From an uncultured Clostridia bacterium (lineage in GTDB: Bacteria > Bacillota > Clostridia > Lachnospirales > CAG-274), in NCBI GenBank assembly GCA_944383305.1, contig CALWOZ010000026.1:1-37717 (forward strand): a stretch of 37,717 nucleotides of DNA, given 5' to 3'. A program made the position numbers and the translations under genes. How positions within the stretch are numbered: the stretch's first letter is position 1; each line of letters opens with the position of its first letter. The notes under the pieces are model-generated. The model made no database searches. It was given only the letters and a program-made list of their open reading frames with translations, and had not been told where the DNA came from. Shown here in pieces: positions 13,773-21,351 of the stretch.

Positions 13773-15642
13773 ACATATGCCCAATAAAAAATCTTTTGAT
13801 AAACATACTATAAAAAGATTAGTATCATATATAATGGATTATAAATGGAAATTCACAATAGTTATAATTTGTATTATACTAACATCACTTGTTTCAGCTG
13901 CTAGTGCAACTGCCGTTAGAATATTAATAGATGATTATATTACTCCTTTAATAGGAACTACTAATCCTTCTTTTGATGGGATAATTAAAGTTATTAGTAT
14001 ACTATCTTGCATATTTATAGTAGGGGTAATATCTGCCTTTATATATAGTAGAATTATGGTTGATATATCTCAAGGTATCTTAAATAAAATTCGTAATGAT
14101 ATGTTTTGTCATATGCAAAAATTACCTATAAGATATTTTGATACAAACTCTCACGGTGATGTAATGAGCCATTATACAAACGATACAGATGCCTTAAGGC
14201 AAGCTTTATCACAAAGTATACCTCAATCTTTTTCTGCTATTATAACTGTTGTTAGTGTTTTTGTTACAATGCTTACAACTAGCCTATATTTAACTATATT
14301 TGTAGTTTTATATTTAGTATTTCAACTATTTTGTGTTAAAAAAGTTGCAACTAAAAGTTCTAGATACTTTATAGAACAACAAAGGTCTTTAGGTGAAATC
14401 AATGGATATATAGAAGAAATGATAAATGGACAAAAAGTTGTTAAAGTATTTTGTCACGAAGAAAAAGCAAAAGAAGAATTTGATAGAAAAAATGAAATGC
14501 TTAGAGAAAATGCATATAAAGCCAATACTTTTGCTAACATAATAATGCCTATGATGAACAATTTAGGTATACTACAATATATATTACTTGCAATTATTGG
14601 TGGTAGCTTAGCTATAAATGGAATTGGCGGAGTAACAATAGGATCTATTGTAGCATTTTTAATGCTTAGTAGAAATTTTAATGTTCCTATAAGTCAAGTT
14701 TCTCAACAAATGAACTTTATTATTATGAGTTTAGCTGGTGCTAAAAGGATATTTGAACTTTTAGATGAAAAAGAAGAAGAAGATAGTGGATATGTAACAC
14801 TTGTTAATGCTAAATATGAAAATGGTGAAATTGTTGAAGTAAAAGAAAGAACTGGTATTTGGGCGTGGAAACACCCTCATCAAGATGGTACACTAACATA
14901 TACAGAACTTACCGGAGAAGTAGAACTTAACGACGTAGACTTTGGATATACAGAAGAGAAGATAGTTCTTCATAATGTAACTATAAATGCTAAACACGGA
15001 CAAAAAATAGCATTTGTTGGTGCTACTGGTGCTGGTAAAACTACTATAACAAATCTTATAAATAGATTTTATGACATAGCTGATGGTAAAATAAGATATG
15101 ATGGTATAAATATTAATAAAATTAAAAAGCCAGATTTAAGACGTTCTTTAGGTGTTGTTTTACAAGATACAAATCTTTTTACAGGTACTGTACTTGATAA
15201 TATAAGATATGGTAATCTTAATGCAACTGACGAAGAATGTATTGCAGCTGCTAAAAAAGCTAATGCACATCATTTTATAGAACTTTTAAAAGATGGTTAT
15301 AATACAGTAATATCTGGTAGTGGAGAGGGGTTATCTCAAGGACAAAAACAACTTTTATCCATTGCAAGAGCCATTGTGGCAGACCCTCCTGTTATGATAT
15401 TAGACGAAGCTACATCTAGTATAGACACCCATACAGAAGCAATAGTACAAAAAGGTATGGATATGCTTATGCACGGAAGAACTGTTTTTGTTATAGCTCA
15501 TAGACTTTCTACTATACAAAATTCAGATAAAATTATTGTGTTAGATAAAGGAAGAATAATAGAATCTGGTAATCACGATGAACTTATCAAATTAAAAGGT
15601 AAGTATTATCAACTTTATACTGGTGCAATAGAAATGGATTAA
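13762..15642 (+). CDS. Heterodimeric ABC exporter subunit with canonical ATP site (BmrD/LmrD type)
   Basis: A 626-aa half-transporter with six helices in ~25-330 and an ATPase domain from ~385. Walker A GATGAGKTT, Walker B MILDEATSSID with the catalytic Glu, and switch His in VIAHRLST are all intact; the signature is LSQGQKQ, with Gln for the second Gly. An insertion of about 40 residues (~350-395, ending ELTGEVELND) before the nucleotide-binding domain is typical of this subunit. AGGAGG sits inside the end of the previous gene, and two adjacent ATGs could start it. It is the last gene of the marR operon, followed by a terminator. Confidence 0.93.
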   Translation: MMNKHMPNKKSFDKHTIKRLVSYIMDYKWKFTIVIICIILTSLVSAASATAVRILIDDYITPLIGTTNPSFDGIIKVISILSCIFIVGVISAFIYSRIMVDISQGILNKIRNDMFCHMQKLPIRYFDTNSHGDVMSHYTNDTDALRQALSQSIPQSFSAIITVVSVFVTMLTTSLYLTIFVVLYLVFQLFCVKKVATKSSRYFIEQQRSLGEINGYIEEMINGQKVVKVFCHEEKAKEEFDRKNEMLRENAYKANTFANIIMPMMNNLGILQYILLAIIGGSLAINGIGGVTIGSIVAFLMLSRNFNVPISQVSQQMNFIIMSLAGAKRIFELLDEKEEEDSGYVTLVNAKYENGEIVEVKERTGIWAWKHPHQDGTLTYTELTGEVELNDVDFGYTEEKIVLHNVTINAKHGQKIAFVGATGAGKTTITNLINRFYDIADGKIRYDGININKIKKPDLRRSLGVVLQDTNLFTGTVLDNIRYGNLNATDEECIAAAKKANAHHFIELLKDGYNTVISGSGEGLSQGQKQLLSIARAIVADPPVMILDEATSSIDTHTEAIVQKGMDMLMHGRTVFVIAHRLSTIQNSDKIIVLDKGRIIESGNHDELIKLKGKYYQLYTGAIEMD

Positions 15643-15645
15643 TCA

Positions 15646-15684
15646 AAAACCCTCTATATATAAGGTATATAGGGGGTTTTATTA
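15646..15684 (+). terminator. Terminator of the marR-ABC operon
   Basis: AAAACCCTCTATATA (15646-15660) pairs with TATATAGGGGGTTTT (15666-15680) across a five-base loop, with one G-U pair, and ends in T-rich sequence. Confidence 0.9.
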
Positions 15685-15716
15685 TTCAAAACTTAATCAT
15701 ACTAATTTGGTAATAT

Positions 15717-15745
15717 TTGACTTTTAAATTATCAACTTGTATAAT
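15717..15745 (+). promoter_or_regulatory. Strong promoter of the holin-like toxin locus
   Basis: TTGACT (15717-15722), 17-bp spacer, TATAAT (15740-15745). It reads into the interrupted toxin gene at 15813. A hairpin (CCTCTTT/AAAAGAGG, about 15778-15799) lies in the leader next to the ribosome site. Confidence 0.75.
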
Positions 15746-15812
15746 ATTTTTAGGGTAATTGCATAAGGTGATTAGCCCCTCTTTACATAGTAAAAGAGGA
15801 GAGGTGTATATT

Positions 15813-15896
15813 ATGACAACATAGAGAGTATTATCAATAATAATACAAAGTAATATGTTAATAATAGTACTTCTTACTTATATAAAAAAGAAGTAA
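15813..15896 (+). pseudogene. Holin-like (type I toxin family) peptide gene with a stop at codon 4
   Basis: With a strong GAGAGGTG site upstream, the frame reads MTT-stop-RVLSIIIQSNMLIIVLLTYIKKK-stop. This lines up with the short hydrophobic holin-like/TxpA-BsrG-like peptides, which typically begin MTTYEALSL and end in a hydrophobic helix plus Lys residues. Here the Tyr codon is TAG. The promoter and both downstream hairpins typical of these loci (15906-15932 and 15957 onward) remain. The toxin is probably inactive unless the stop is read through or an internal start such as ATG 15855 is used. Confidence 0.7.
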
Positions 15897-15905
15897 GAAC
15901 AAAAT

Positions 15906-15934
15906 AACCACCCTGTTGTGACCAGAGTGGTTTT
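15906..15934. terminator. Hairpin at the end of the toxin locus
   Basis: AACCACCCTG (15906-15915) pairs with CAGAGTGGTT (15923-15932), with one mismatch, then TTTT. In this gene family the same position forms the end of the toxin mRNA and overlaps the antisense RNA. A further hairpin, CTAACTAC/GTAGTTG, follows at about 15961-15980. Confidence 0.7.
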
Positions 15935-15981
15935 AAAAATTTAAAACGATAACTTTGGGGCTAACTACTTTATGTAGTTGC

Positions 15982-16249
15982 CTTACCCTATATATAAAAT
16001 ATAGCATATATTTTTAATCTTGTAAAGATATTTAAAAAATTATTTAACTTTTTACTGTTCTATATTTATTATTAATGTATAAGATAGAGTTAATTGATAG
16101 TATTTCTATATTTTAATAGACTAAATTATAAAAAAGTAGCTATAAAATGATAATTATATATATAATTATAATACTTGTTGTTTACAGTAAAATTTATAAT
16201 AAAAGTACATTATTATTTATATAATGTTAAAATAAAGGAGGATTAATAA
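15982..16249. other. AT-rich spacer upstream of the frameshifted membrane gene
   Basis: No gene is seen. The stretch is nearly all A/T apart from the ribosome site AAAGGAGG at 16235-16242. No convincing -35/-10 pair was placed. Confidence 0.4.
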
Positions 16250-16722
16250 ATGTTAGGTCATTTAGGATTTTCATATATAGGATTAATATTTTTAATTGCT
16301 CTATTTATTCCTAATATTATATGGATAAAAAAATTCCAAAGGGATATACTAATGAAAATGAAAATAAAATTTTTCTATTTTTAGAAAGAGTAGGGGAAGC
16401 TTTGACTTGTTTATGTGCTTTATTGTTTTCGGATTTTAATATACATAAATGGACTGTTTGGTCTTGGTGGTTAATTTTAGCTATTATAGTAATGGTAATG
16501 TATGAACTATGGTGGATACGTTATTTTCAAAGTGAACAGAAATTATCAGATTTTTATAGTAGTTTTTTGGATATTCCAGTTGCAAGAGCGACATTATCAG
16601 TAATTGCCTTTTTCTTGCTAGGTATATATGGTAAAGTCATATGGATGTTAATATCAACAGTAATCTTGAGAATTGATCATATAGGTATACACATACAACA
16701 TAGGAATGAACTTGATATTTAG
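16250..16722 (+). pseudogene. Small multi-pass membrane protein gene with a -1 frameshift in a poly-A run
   Basis: The 5' part starts at ATG 16250 behind AAAGGAGG and reads MLGHLGFSYIGLIFLIALFI, then PNIIWIKK. The rest continues in another frame (from within 16321 onward) as KIPKGYTNENENKIFLFLER and a protein with three more hydrophobic segments. One additional A in the run of seven at 16327-16333 would join both into a single ~157-aa protein, which agrees with a hypothetical membrane family beginning MLGH.GFSY.G that I recall from Clostridia. Read as it stands, the first frame stops soon after the run. It is a pseudogene, a sequencing error in a homopolymer, or a slippage-rescued gene. Function unknown. 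Confidence 0.7.
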
Positions 16723-16762
16723 AAATAAACATAAATATCAAAATAGAAATAATGTACATAAT

Positions 16763-16806
16763 AAAACTAGCCCAATATAATATATTATATTGGGCTAGTT
16801 TTATTT
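16763..16806 (+). terminator. Perfect 40-nt palindromic terminator
   Basis: Two 20-bp arms (16763-16782 and 16783-16802) containing ACTAGCCCAATAT/ATATTGGGCTAGT end in TTTTATTT. The A run on the left means it could also work on the minus strand. Confidence 0.85.
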
Positions 16807-17158
16807 ATTTTGATACAAAGTATCAAAATAAATTGATTTAATATAAAAAATTATTATGTATTTATTAAAAATAAGTTTTAAGTATAAATTATTAAAGGAA
16901 TAAAAGTTATATAAATCTATAAATTCTCTCTTTTTGATTTAATATAAAGTTATTTTATAGCTTTTATATTCTTATATAGTAAGAATAGGTTACTATTTAA
17001 GGAATAATTTTAAATTTTAATTAAGTGTTTTAAGTATTTTAATTATATTTTTAATGATATAGACAAAATAGTTTTAAATTTATTTTTATACTCCTTTTAG
17101 TATATAATTTATTGATTTATAATTAATATTTAAAATAAAAATATGTTTATATTAAATA
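16807..17158. other. Gene-free AT-rich spacer
   Basis: Nothing convincing is seen except a small hairpin TTTTGATA/TATCAAAA at about 16808-16830. It separates converging transcripts. Confidence 0.5.
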
Positions 17159-17455
17159 CTAATTATTATCATAAAAAATTATTTCATTATTTTTTACCAT
17201 ACCTAATTTATCTCGAGCAAGCTTTTCTATGTATTCATCACTGTTTTTATACTCTGTTTGATAATTTAATTCTTCATTTTCTTCGTTTGCTAAATTAATT
17301 TTTTCATTAAGTTCGTTTATTTTATTATCATATTCTAATAATGTGTCATATTTATAAAATAAATATGTAGAAAAACTTAAAATAATAAAAATCATAGTGA
17401 CAAAATAAAATTTATTAAGTTTAGAAGAGATATTTTTATTTTTTTGATTTGTCAT
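17159..17455 (-). CDS. divIC: Septum formation protein DivIC/FtsB family
   Basis: A 98-aa bitopic membrane protein: short cytoplasmic N-terminus (1-16), one transmembrane helix (~17-34, FYFVTMIFIILSFSTYLF), then a coiled coil (~42-66, NKINELNEKINLANEENEEL) and the family-typical DEYIEKLARDKLGMVKNNE end. DivIC forms a complex with FtsL and DivIB/FtsQ in the division septum. It starts inside the end of yabQ (20-bp overlap), and the yabP-yabQ-divIC order is the same as in Bacillus and many Clostridia, which backs the call. Confidence 0.9.
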   Translation of the reverse strand: MTNQKNKNISSKLNKFYFVTMIFIILSFSTYLFYKYDTLLEYDNKINELNEKINLANEENEELNYQTEYKNSDEYIEKLARDKLGMVKNNEIIFYDNN

Positions 17456-17984
17456 TATATACTTTATCCCCTTTTATAATTAAATTTTTAAGATAAAATT
17501 TAATACTTTTTAATTTATTATATATTGTTACACAAAACATATATTTTTGCAATAGTTTTTTTAAAATATTTTTAAAAATACAATAAAAATATTTTAAAGG
17601 TTTTATTATAATATTAAAAATGATTAAAAAAGGCATAGATATGCACTTAAAAATAAGTAAAATTAATTTAATAAAAATGTTTATAATTTTAGTAGAAAAT
17701 TTTATAAAAAATGAACTTATTAAAGTCGTATATAATACCATACCTATAAATATACCTAAAATAAAAAATATTCTAATTTCACCATTATTTTGATAAAGAG
17801 ATATTAAAAATATAATAATAGACATAAATAGCCAGTATATAGTATCTTCTATGTTTATAATAATATTATTATGTAAAATAAATTTTCTAAAAATTTTAAT
17901 AAAATCATAAAAAAGTCCTAATATAAGTCCTATAAATAGTGATATTAAAAATACTTTAAATTGATATGAAATAGATAAAATCAA
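17436..17984 (-). CDS. yabQ: Spore cortex biosynthesis protein YabQ
   Basis: A 182-aa membrane protein. The family pattern is clear: SYQFKVFLISLFIGLILGLF, then YDFIKIFRKF, an intervening EDTIYWLFMSIIIFLISLYQ segment and NNGEIRIFFILGIFIGMVLY. Four to five hydrophobic helices fill the first ~130 residues and a basic tail follows (LKNLIIKGDKVYN). YabQ is needed for the spore cortex and sits in the outer forespore membrane in Bacillus. It lies between yabP and divIC and overlaps the latter. Confidence 0.9.
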   Translation of the reverse strand: MILSISYQFKVFLISLFIGLILGLFYDFIKIFRKFILHNNIIINIEDTIYWLFMSIIIFLISLYQNNGEIRIFFILGIFIGMVLYTTLISSFFIKFSTKIINIFIKLILLIFKCISMPFLIIFNIIIKPLKYFYCIFKNILKKLLQKYMFCVTIYNKLKSIKFYLKNLIIKGDKVYNDKSKK

Positions 17985-18007
17985 ATAATTAACCTCAAGT
18001 AAAATAT

Positions 18008-18289
18008 TTATTTAAAGATTTTACTTAATATACCACTAGCAGGCTTTCCATACGAAGATTTATCTTCATATACTAGACTGTATATTTCACCATCTATTTC
18101 TAAATCACCATTATCTAAATTTAGTTTATTAATATGAAAATTTAGACCTTTTAATATTAAGACACCAAGTTCAGTTTCTGAAACAATCATTTCTTCATCA
18201 AAAGAAATAACGTCTAATACACCTGTAATTTTTATGTTTGTCCTATCTAATATGTTAATATTATGTTTATTTTTTTTATCTTCAGACAT
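18008..18289 (-). CDS. yabP: Sporulation protein YabP
   Basis: A 93-aa protein with the YabP core: NINILDRTNIKITGVLDVIS, FDEEMIVSETELGVLILKGL and NLDNGDLEIDGEIYSLVYED. This small beta-rich protein family (YabP/YqfC) acts in spore coat and cortex assembly during sporulation. It is first in the yabP-yabQ-divIC set. Its ribosome site GGAGGGT lies within the right arm of a long hairpin shared with the end of the hydrogenase gene (see that entry), which may limit translation. Confidence 0.92.
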   Translation of the reverse strand: MSEDKKNKHNINILDRTNIKITGVLDVISFDEEMIVSETELGVLILKGLNFHINKLNLDNGDLEIDGEIYSLVYEDKSSYGKPASGILSKIFK

Positions 18290-18290
18290 T

Positions 18291-18339
18291 TATACCCTCC
18301 ACATACAATTTATATAATAAAATATATGTAGAGGGTATA
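18291..18339 (-). promoter_or_regulatory. Hairpin enclosing the yabP ribosome binding site
   Basis: TATACCCTCCACATA (18291-18305) and TATGTAGAGGGTATA (18325-18339) are 15-bp arms with one G-U pair and a 19-base loop. On the minus-strand transcript the 3' arm contains the GGAGGGT that precedes the yabP ATG by about five bases. The fold begins 12 bp after the hydrogenase stop. It has no T run, so it looks more like translational control or an attenuator than a plain terminator. Confidence 0.6.
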
Positions 18340-18350
18340 TAAATTATGAC

Positions 18351-19724
18351 TTAATTTCCTAAATCTTCACTTCTATCTATATAAGAAGTATGTAAAAGTT
18401 CTTCGGATAGATGACTTAAAGGTTTTTCATAAAATTCTTTATAAAGCATTTTAATTTCTTCATTTTCGTAGCTAGCTCTTATTTTTAGTTGATTATCTCT
18501 GTTGTATAGACCTTGTATACGTTTTTTAAGGGCTGCATCTCTTTTTGGTATTTTCTTTTTAGGTTGCCCTCCACCACCGATACAACCACCGGGACAAGTC
18601 ATAACTTCAACAAAATGGTATTGTTTCTCACCAGATTTAATTTTTTCTAAAAGTTTTGTTGCGTTAGCAGTGCCATATACAACAGCAACATTAATGTCTT
18701 TACCGTTAATATTAACAGTAGCTTCTTTAATTTCCTCTAAATCTCTAACACTTTTTAATTCATATAAATCCTCTGGAACAGGTTTATTAGTCAGATAGTT
18801 ATATGCTGTTCTTAATGCAGCTTGCATAACACCTCCAGTGTTACCAAATATAACACCAGCTCCAGAAGCTTCTCCCATAAATTTATCAAATTTACTATCT
18901 TCTAAAGATACAAAGTCAATATTTTTTTCTTTTGCCCATACAGCAAGTTCTCTTGTTGTAACAATATAGTCATTATCTCTCATACCTTCTATATTGTTAT
19001 ATTTAGCAGATGAGTTCATTTCATCACGTCTAATTTCGAATTTTTTAGCTGAGCAAGGAGTTATAGTGACAGTAACAATTTTAGAAGGGTCAATATTCAT
19101 TTTTTTAGCAAAATAAGTTTTTATTGTAGCACCTTGCATACCTATTGGGCTTTTAGTAGAGGATAGGTTAGGGATAAAATCAGGGTGATAAGTCTCTACA
19201 TATTTTACCCAAGAAGGACAGCAACTTGTAAATTGAGGCATAACAGCTTTATCATCATTTAATCTTTCTATAAGTTCAGCTGCTTCTTCAACAATTGTTA
19301 TATCAGCACCAAAGTTTACATCTAATACGTAGTCAAAACCTAACTTTCTTAAAAGCGAAACCATTTTGCCCTCAACAAATTCACCTTCTTCCATATCAAA
19401 GGCTTCACCAAGAGCAACTCTTACAGCAGGTGCAGTACTTACGATTACAATTTTATCACTATCATTAATATGTGTTTCAACGTCTTTATACTCATATTTT
19501 TCTGTAATACTATCTACAGGGCATACATTAGCACATTGTCCACAATGAACACATATAGCCGTATCATTTGTTTTTTCTAAATCATAGTGTCCATAAACAC
19601 CTATAAAATCTCTGCATATTTTAGTACATAATTTACATTTTATACATTTATCTTCATATAAAACAATAGAAGGGTTATCATCTTCAATAGGTACCCTAAT
19701 ATCTATTAGATTATGTTTACTCAT
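18351..19724 (-). CDS. [FeFe] hydrogenase, group B-like, with two ferredoxin-type clusters
   Basis: A 457-aa protein. The N-terminal 2[4Fe-4S] domain has Cys27/30/33/37 and Cys58/61/64/68. The H-cluster domain follows with L1 TSCCPSW (Cys168, Cys169), L2 TPCSAKKFE (Cys224) and L3 EVMTCPGGCIGGGGQP. All four H-cluster cysteines and the proton-transfer cysteine are present. L2 has Thr where well-studied group A enzymes have Met before PC, which fits group B. No signal peptide or NADH module is seen, so it is probably a soluble ferredoxin-dependent enzyme producing H2 during fermentation. It has its own promoter; yabP lies downstream. HydE/F/G are not in the window. Confidence 0.93.
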   Translation of the reverse strand: MSKHNLIDIRVPIEDDNPSIVLYEDKCIKCKLCTKICRDFIGVYGHYDLEKTNDTAICVHCGQCANVCPVDSITEKYEYKDVETHINDSDKIVIVSTAPAVRVALGEAFDMEEGEFVEGKMVSLLRKLGFDYVLDVNFGADITIVEEAAELIERLNDDKAVMPQFTSCCPSWVKYVETYHPDFIPNLSSTKSPIGMQGATIKTYFAKKMNIDPSKIVTVTITPCSAKKFEIRRDEMNSSAKYNNIEGMRDNDYIVTTRELAVWAKEKNIDFVSLEDSKFDKFMGEASGAGVIFGNTGGVMQAALRTAYNYLTNKPVPEDLYELKSVRDLEEIKEATVNINGKDINVAVVYGTANATKLLEKIKSGEKQYHFVEVMTCPGGCIGGGGQPKKKIPKRDAALKKRIQGLYNRDNQLKIRASYENEEIKMLYKEFYEKPLSHLSEELLHTSYIDRSEDLGN

Positions 19725-19784
19725 AACAATACCTCCTTATTTATAATAATTAAAGCTTAAATATTTTTTATAATATAATATTAT

Positions 19785-19813
19785 ATTATATCAATAAAGA
19801 GTTTTTTAGTCAA
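19785..19813 (-). promoter_or_regulatory. Promoter of the [FeFe] hydrogenase gene
   Basis: On the minus strand TTGACT (plus-strand 19808-19813) and TATAAT (19785-19790) are 17 bp apart. The ATG with GGAGG follows about 60 bp downstream. Confidence 0.75.
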
Positions 19814-19843
19814 TAATACAAAGTTTTATAGTATTATTTTAAA

Positions 19844-20308
19844 TTAAGAGCTATAATTACAATCAATTAAAAGGTTATCACCTTTTATTGCTTCTCTAGC
19901 TAAAAAATCACAACGGTTATTTTCTTTATTTTCAGCGTGACCTTTAACCCATATAAATTTTACATTGTGAATTTCTAATAAGGGCAAAAGTTCTTTCCAA
20001 AGGTCTATATTAGACACCTGTTTTTTACTTGAGTTTTTCCAACCGTTTTTTTCCCAACCATAAACCCATTTTTCATTTATAGCATTTACTATATATTTAG
20101 AATCTGTATATAATGTTACATTACAGGGTTCTTTTAAGGTTTTTAAAGCAACTATTACAGCTATTGCCTCCATTCTATTATTTGTTGTTAGTTTGTATCC
20201 AGCTGAAATTTCTTTACGTATATCTTTATATAAAAGGACTATACCATAGCCACCAACACCAGGATTGCCAGAACAAGCACCGTCTGTATATATTTCAATG
20301 TTTTTCAT
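19844..20308 (-). CDS. rnhA: Ribonuclease HI
   Basis: A 154-aa enzyme that cuts RNA in RNA/DNA hybrids. The start was set at 20308 (MKNIEIYTDG) with AGGAG upstream; a nine-residue longer frame has no ribosome site. Catalytic residues Asp9 (YTDGA), Glu47 (NRMEA), Asp69 (YTDSKY) and Asp134 (NNRCDFLA) are all present, as is the basic protrusion (WEKNGWKNSSKKQVSN) typical of the bacterial type I enzyme. It starts five bases after the end of the pseudouridine synthase gene, so both share an operon. Confidence 0.96.
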   Translation of the reverse strand: MKNIEIYTDGACSGNPGVGGYGIVLLYKDIRKEISAGYKLTTNNRMEAIAVIVALKTLKEPCNVTLYTDSKYIVNAINEKWVYGWEKNGWKNSSKKQVSNIDLWKELLPLLEIHNVKFIWVKGHAENKENNRCDFLAREAIKGDNLLIDCNYSS

Positions 20309-20312
20309 TAGT

Positions 20313-21275
20313 TTACTCCTTAATATTATAATCAAAAAATCTTAAAACATTTTCAAATGATTTATCCATATGCTTACAAATAAATGTTTTATTTGTTAAA
20401 TAATCTAAATATTCAATTTGTTTATTAAAATGTATTTTATAACAATGTAAAAACTGATTTTTTAAGTTAAAGTTAGATATGTCTTTAATATTATTATTAT
20501 ATTTATTATCTCCTATTATAGGATAGCCTATATATTCTAAAGAAGCTCTAATTTGATGAGTTTTACCTGTTATAAGTTTTATACTTAATAAGGTTTTATT
20601 ATCTTTAGTTATTATAGGTGTATATTGTGTAATAATTTTTTTACTATCTTTTATATAAGTTTTAGAAAGAATAGCTTTATTATTTTCTTTTTTATGATAA
20701 AGCTGTATAACGCCAGCTTTAGTTATATTACCATATACAGCAGTTATATAATATTTATCTATTAAATCATTTTTAAAAGCATAGTTTAAAGCTTGTAACG
20801 TTTTTAAATTTTTACCAAAAGCTACTATACCACTTGTATTTCTGTCCAATCTATTGCATATAGAAGGGGTAAAATCTGAAGATAAGCTATACTCACCATT
20901 TTTATACATATAAAAAATAAGTTGATCATTTAAAGAATTATTTTTATTATTTATATCTGGTTGACAAACTAAATTTATAGGTTTGTAACACAAAATAAGG
21001 TTTTTATCTTCAAACAATATTTTAAAATCTTTATTAGTTTTTAATAATTTTTTTTCCTCTCTAAAACTATTTATAGTTTCATCAGAAAGATATATATTTA
21101 TAATATCATTATTTATAATAATTTCATTACCTTCAGCTTTTTTACCATTTAATTTAATATTCTTTTTTCTAAGCATTTTATATATAAATGATTTAGGTGC
21201 TTTATTAAAATATTTTAAAAGATATTTATCTAGTCTTTGATTTTCATTTGATTTATTAATTTTTATTTCTACCAT
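20313..21275 (-). CDS. RluA-family pseudouridine synthase (RluC/RluD-like)
   Basis: A 320-aa protein. The N-terminal S4 RNA-binding domain lies at ~1-65 (RLDKYLLKYFNKAPKSFIYK, KKNIKLNGKKAEGNEII). The catalytic domain carries the RluA signature NRLDRNTSGIVAFGK with the nucleophilic Asp, LITGKTHQIRASLEYIG and PIIGDNKY. Members modify 23S rRNA or tRNA uridines; the exact target cannot be told. It is first in an operon with rnhA behind a TTGACA-18-TATAAT promoter. Confidence 0.93.
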   Translation of the reverse strand: MVEIKINKSNENQRLDKYLLKYFNKAPKSFIYKMLRKKNIKLNGKKAEGNEIIINNDIINIYLSDETINSFREEKKLLKTNKDFKILFEDKNLILCYKPINLVCQPDINNKNNSLNDQLIFYMYKNGEYSLSSDFTPSICNRLDRNTSGIVAFGKNLKTLQALNYAFKNDLIDKYYITAVYGNITKAGVIQLYHKKENNKAILSKTYIKDSKKIITQYTPIITKDNKTLLSIKLITGKTHQIRASLEYIGYPIIGDNKYNNNIKDISNFNLKNQFLHCYKIHFNKQIEYLDYLTNKTFICKHMDKSFENVLRFFDYNIKE

Positions 21276-21313
21276 AACTCACCTATAAGATTTTTATTTT
21301 CTATATATTATAA

Positions 21314-21343
21314 ATTATATATTAAGTTTATATTATTTGTCAA
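21314..21343 (-). promoter_or_regulatory. Promoter of the pseudouridine synthase-rnhA operon
   Basis: On the minus strand TTGACA (plus-strand 21338-21343) and TATAAT (21314-21319) are 18 bp apart and lie about 40 bp before the start codon. Confidence 0.7.
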
Positions 21344-21351
21344 AAATTATA

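Noticed and set aside
15830..15850. Second copy of the recombinase junction sequence (GACAACAT) near the toxin gene
   Set aside because: Only eight to ten bases agree, within the coding start of the toxin family, so chance is enough.
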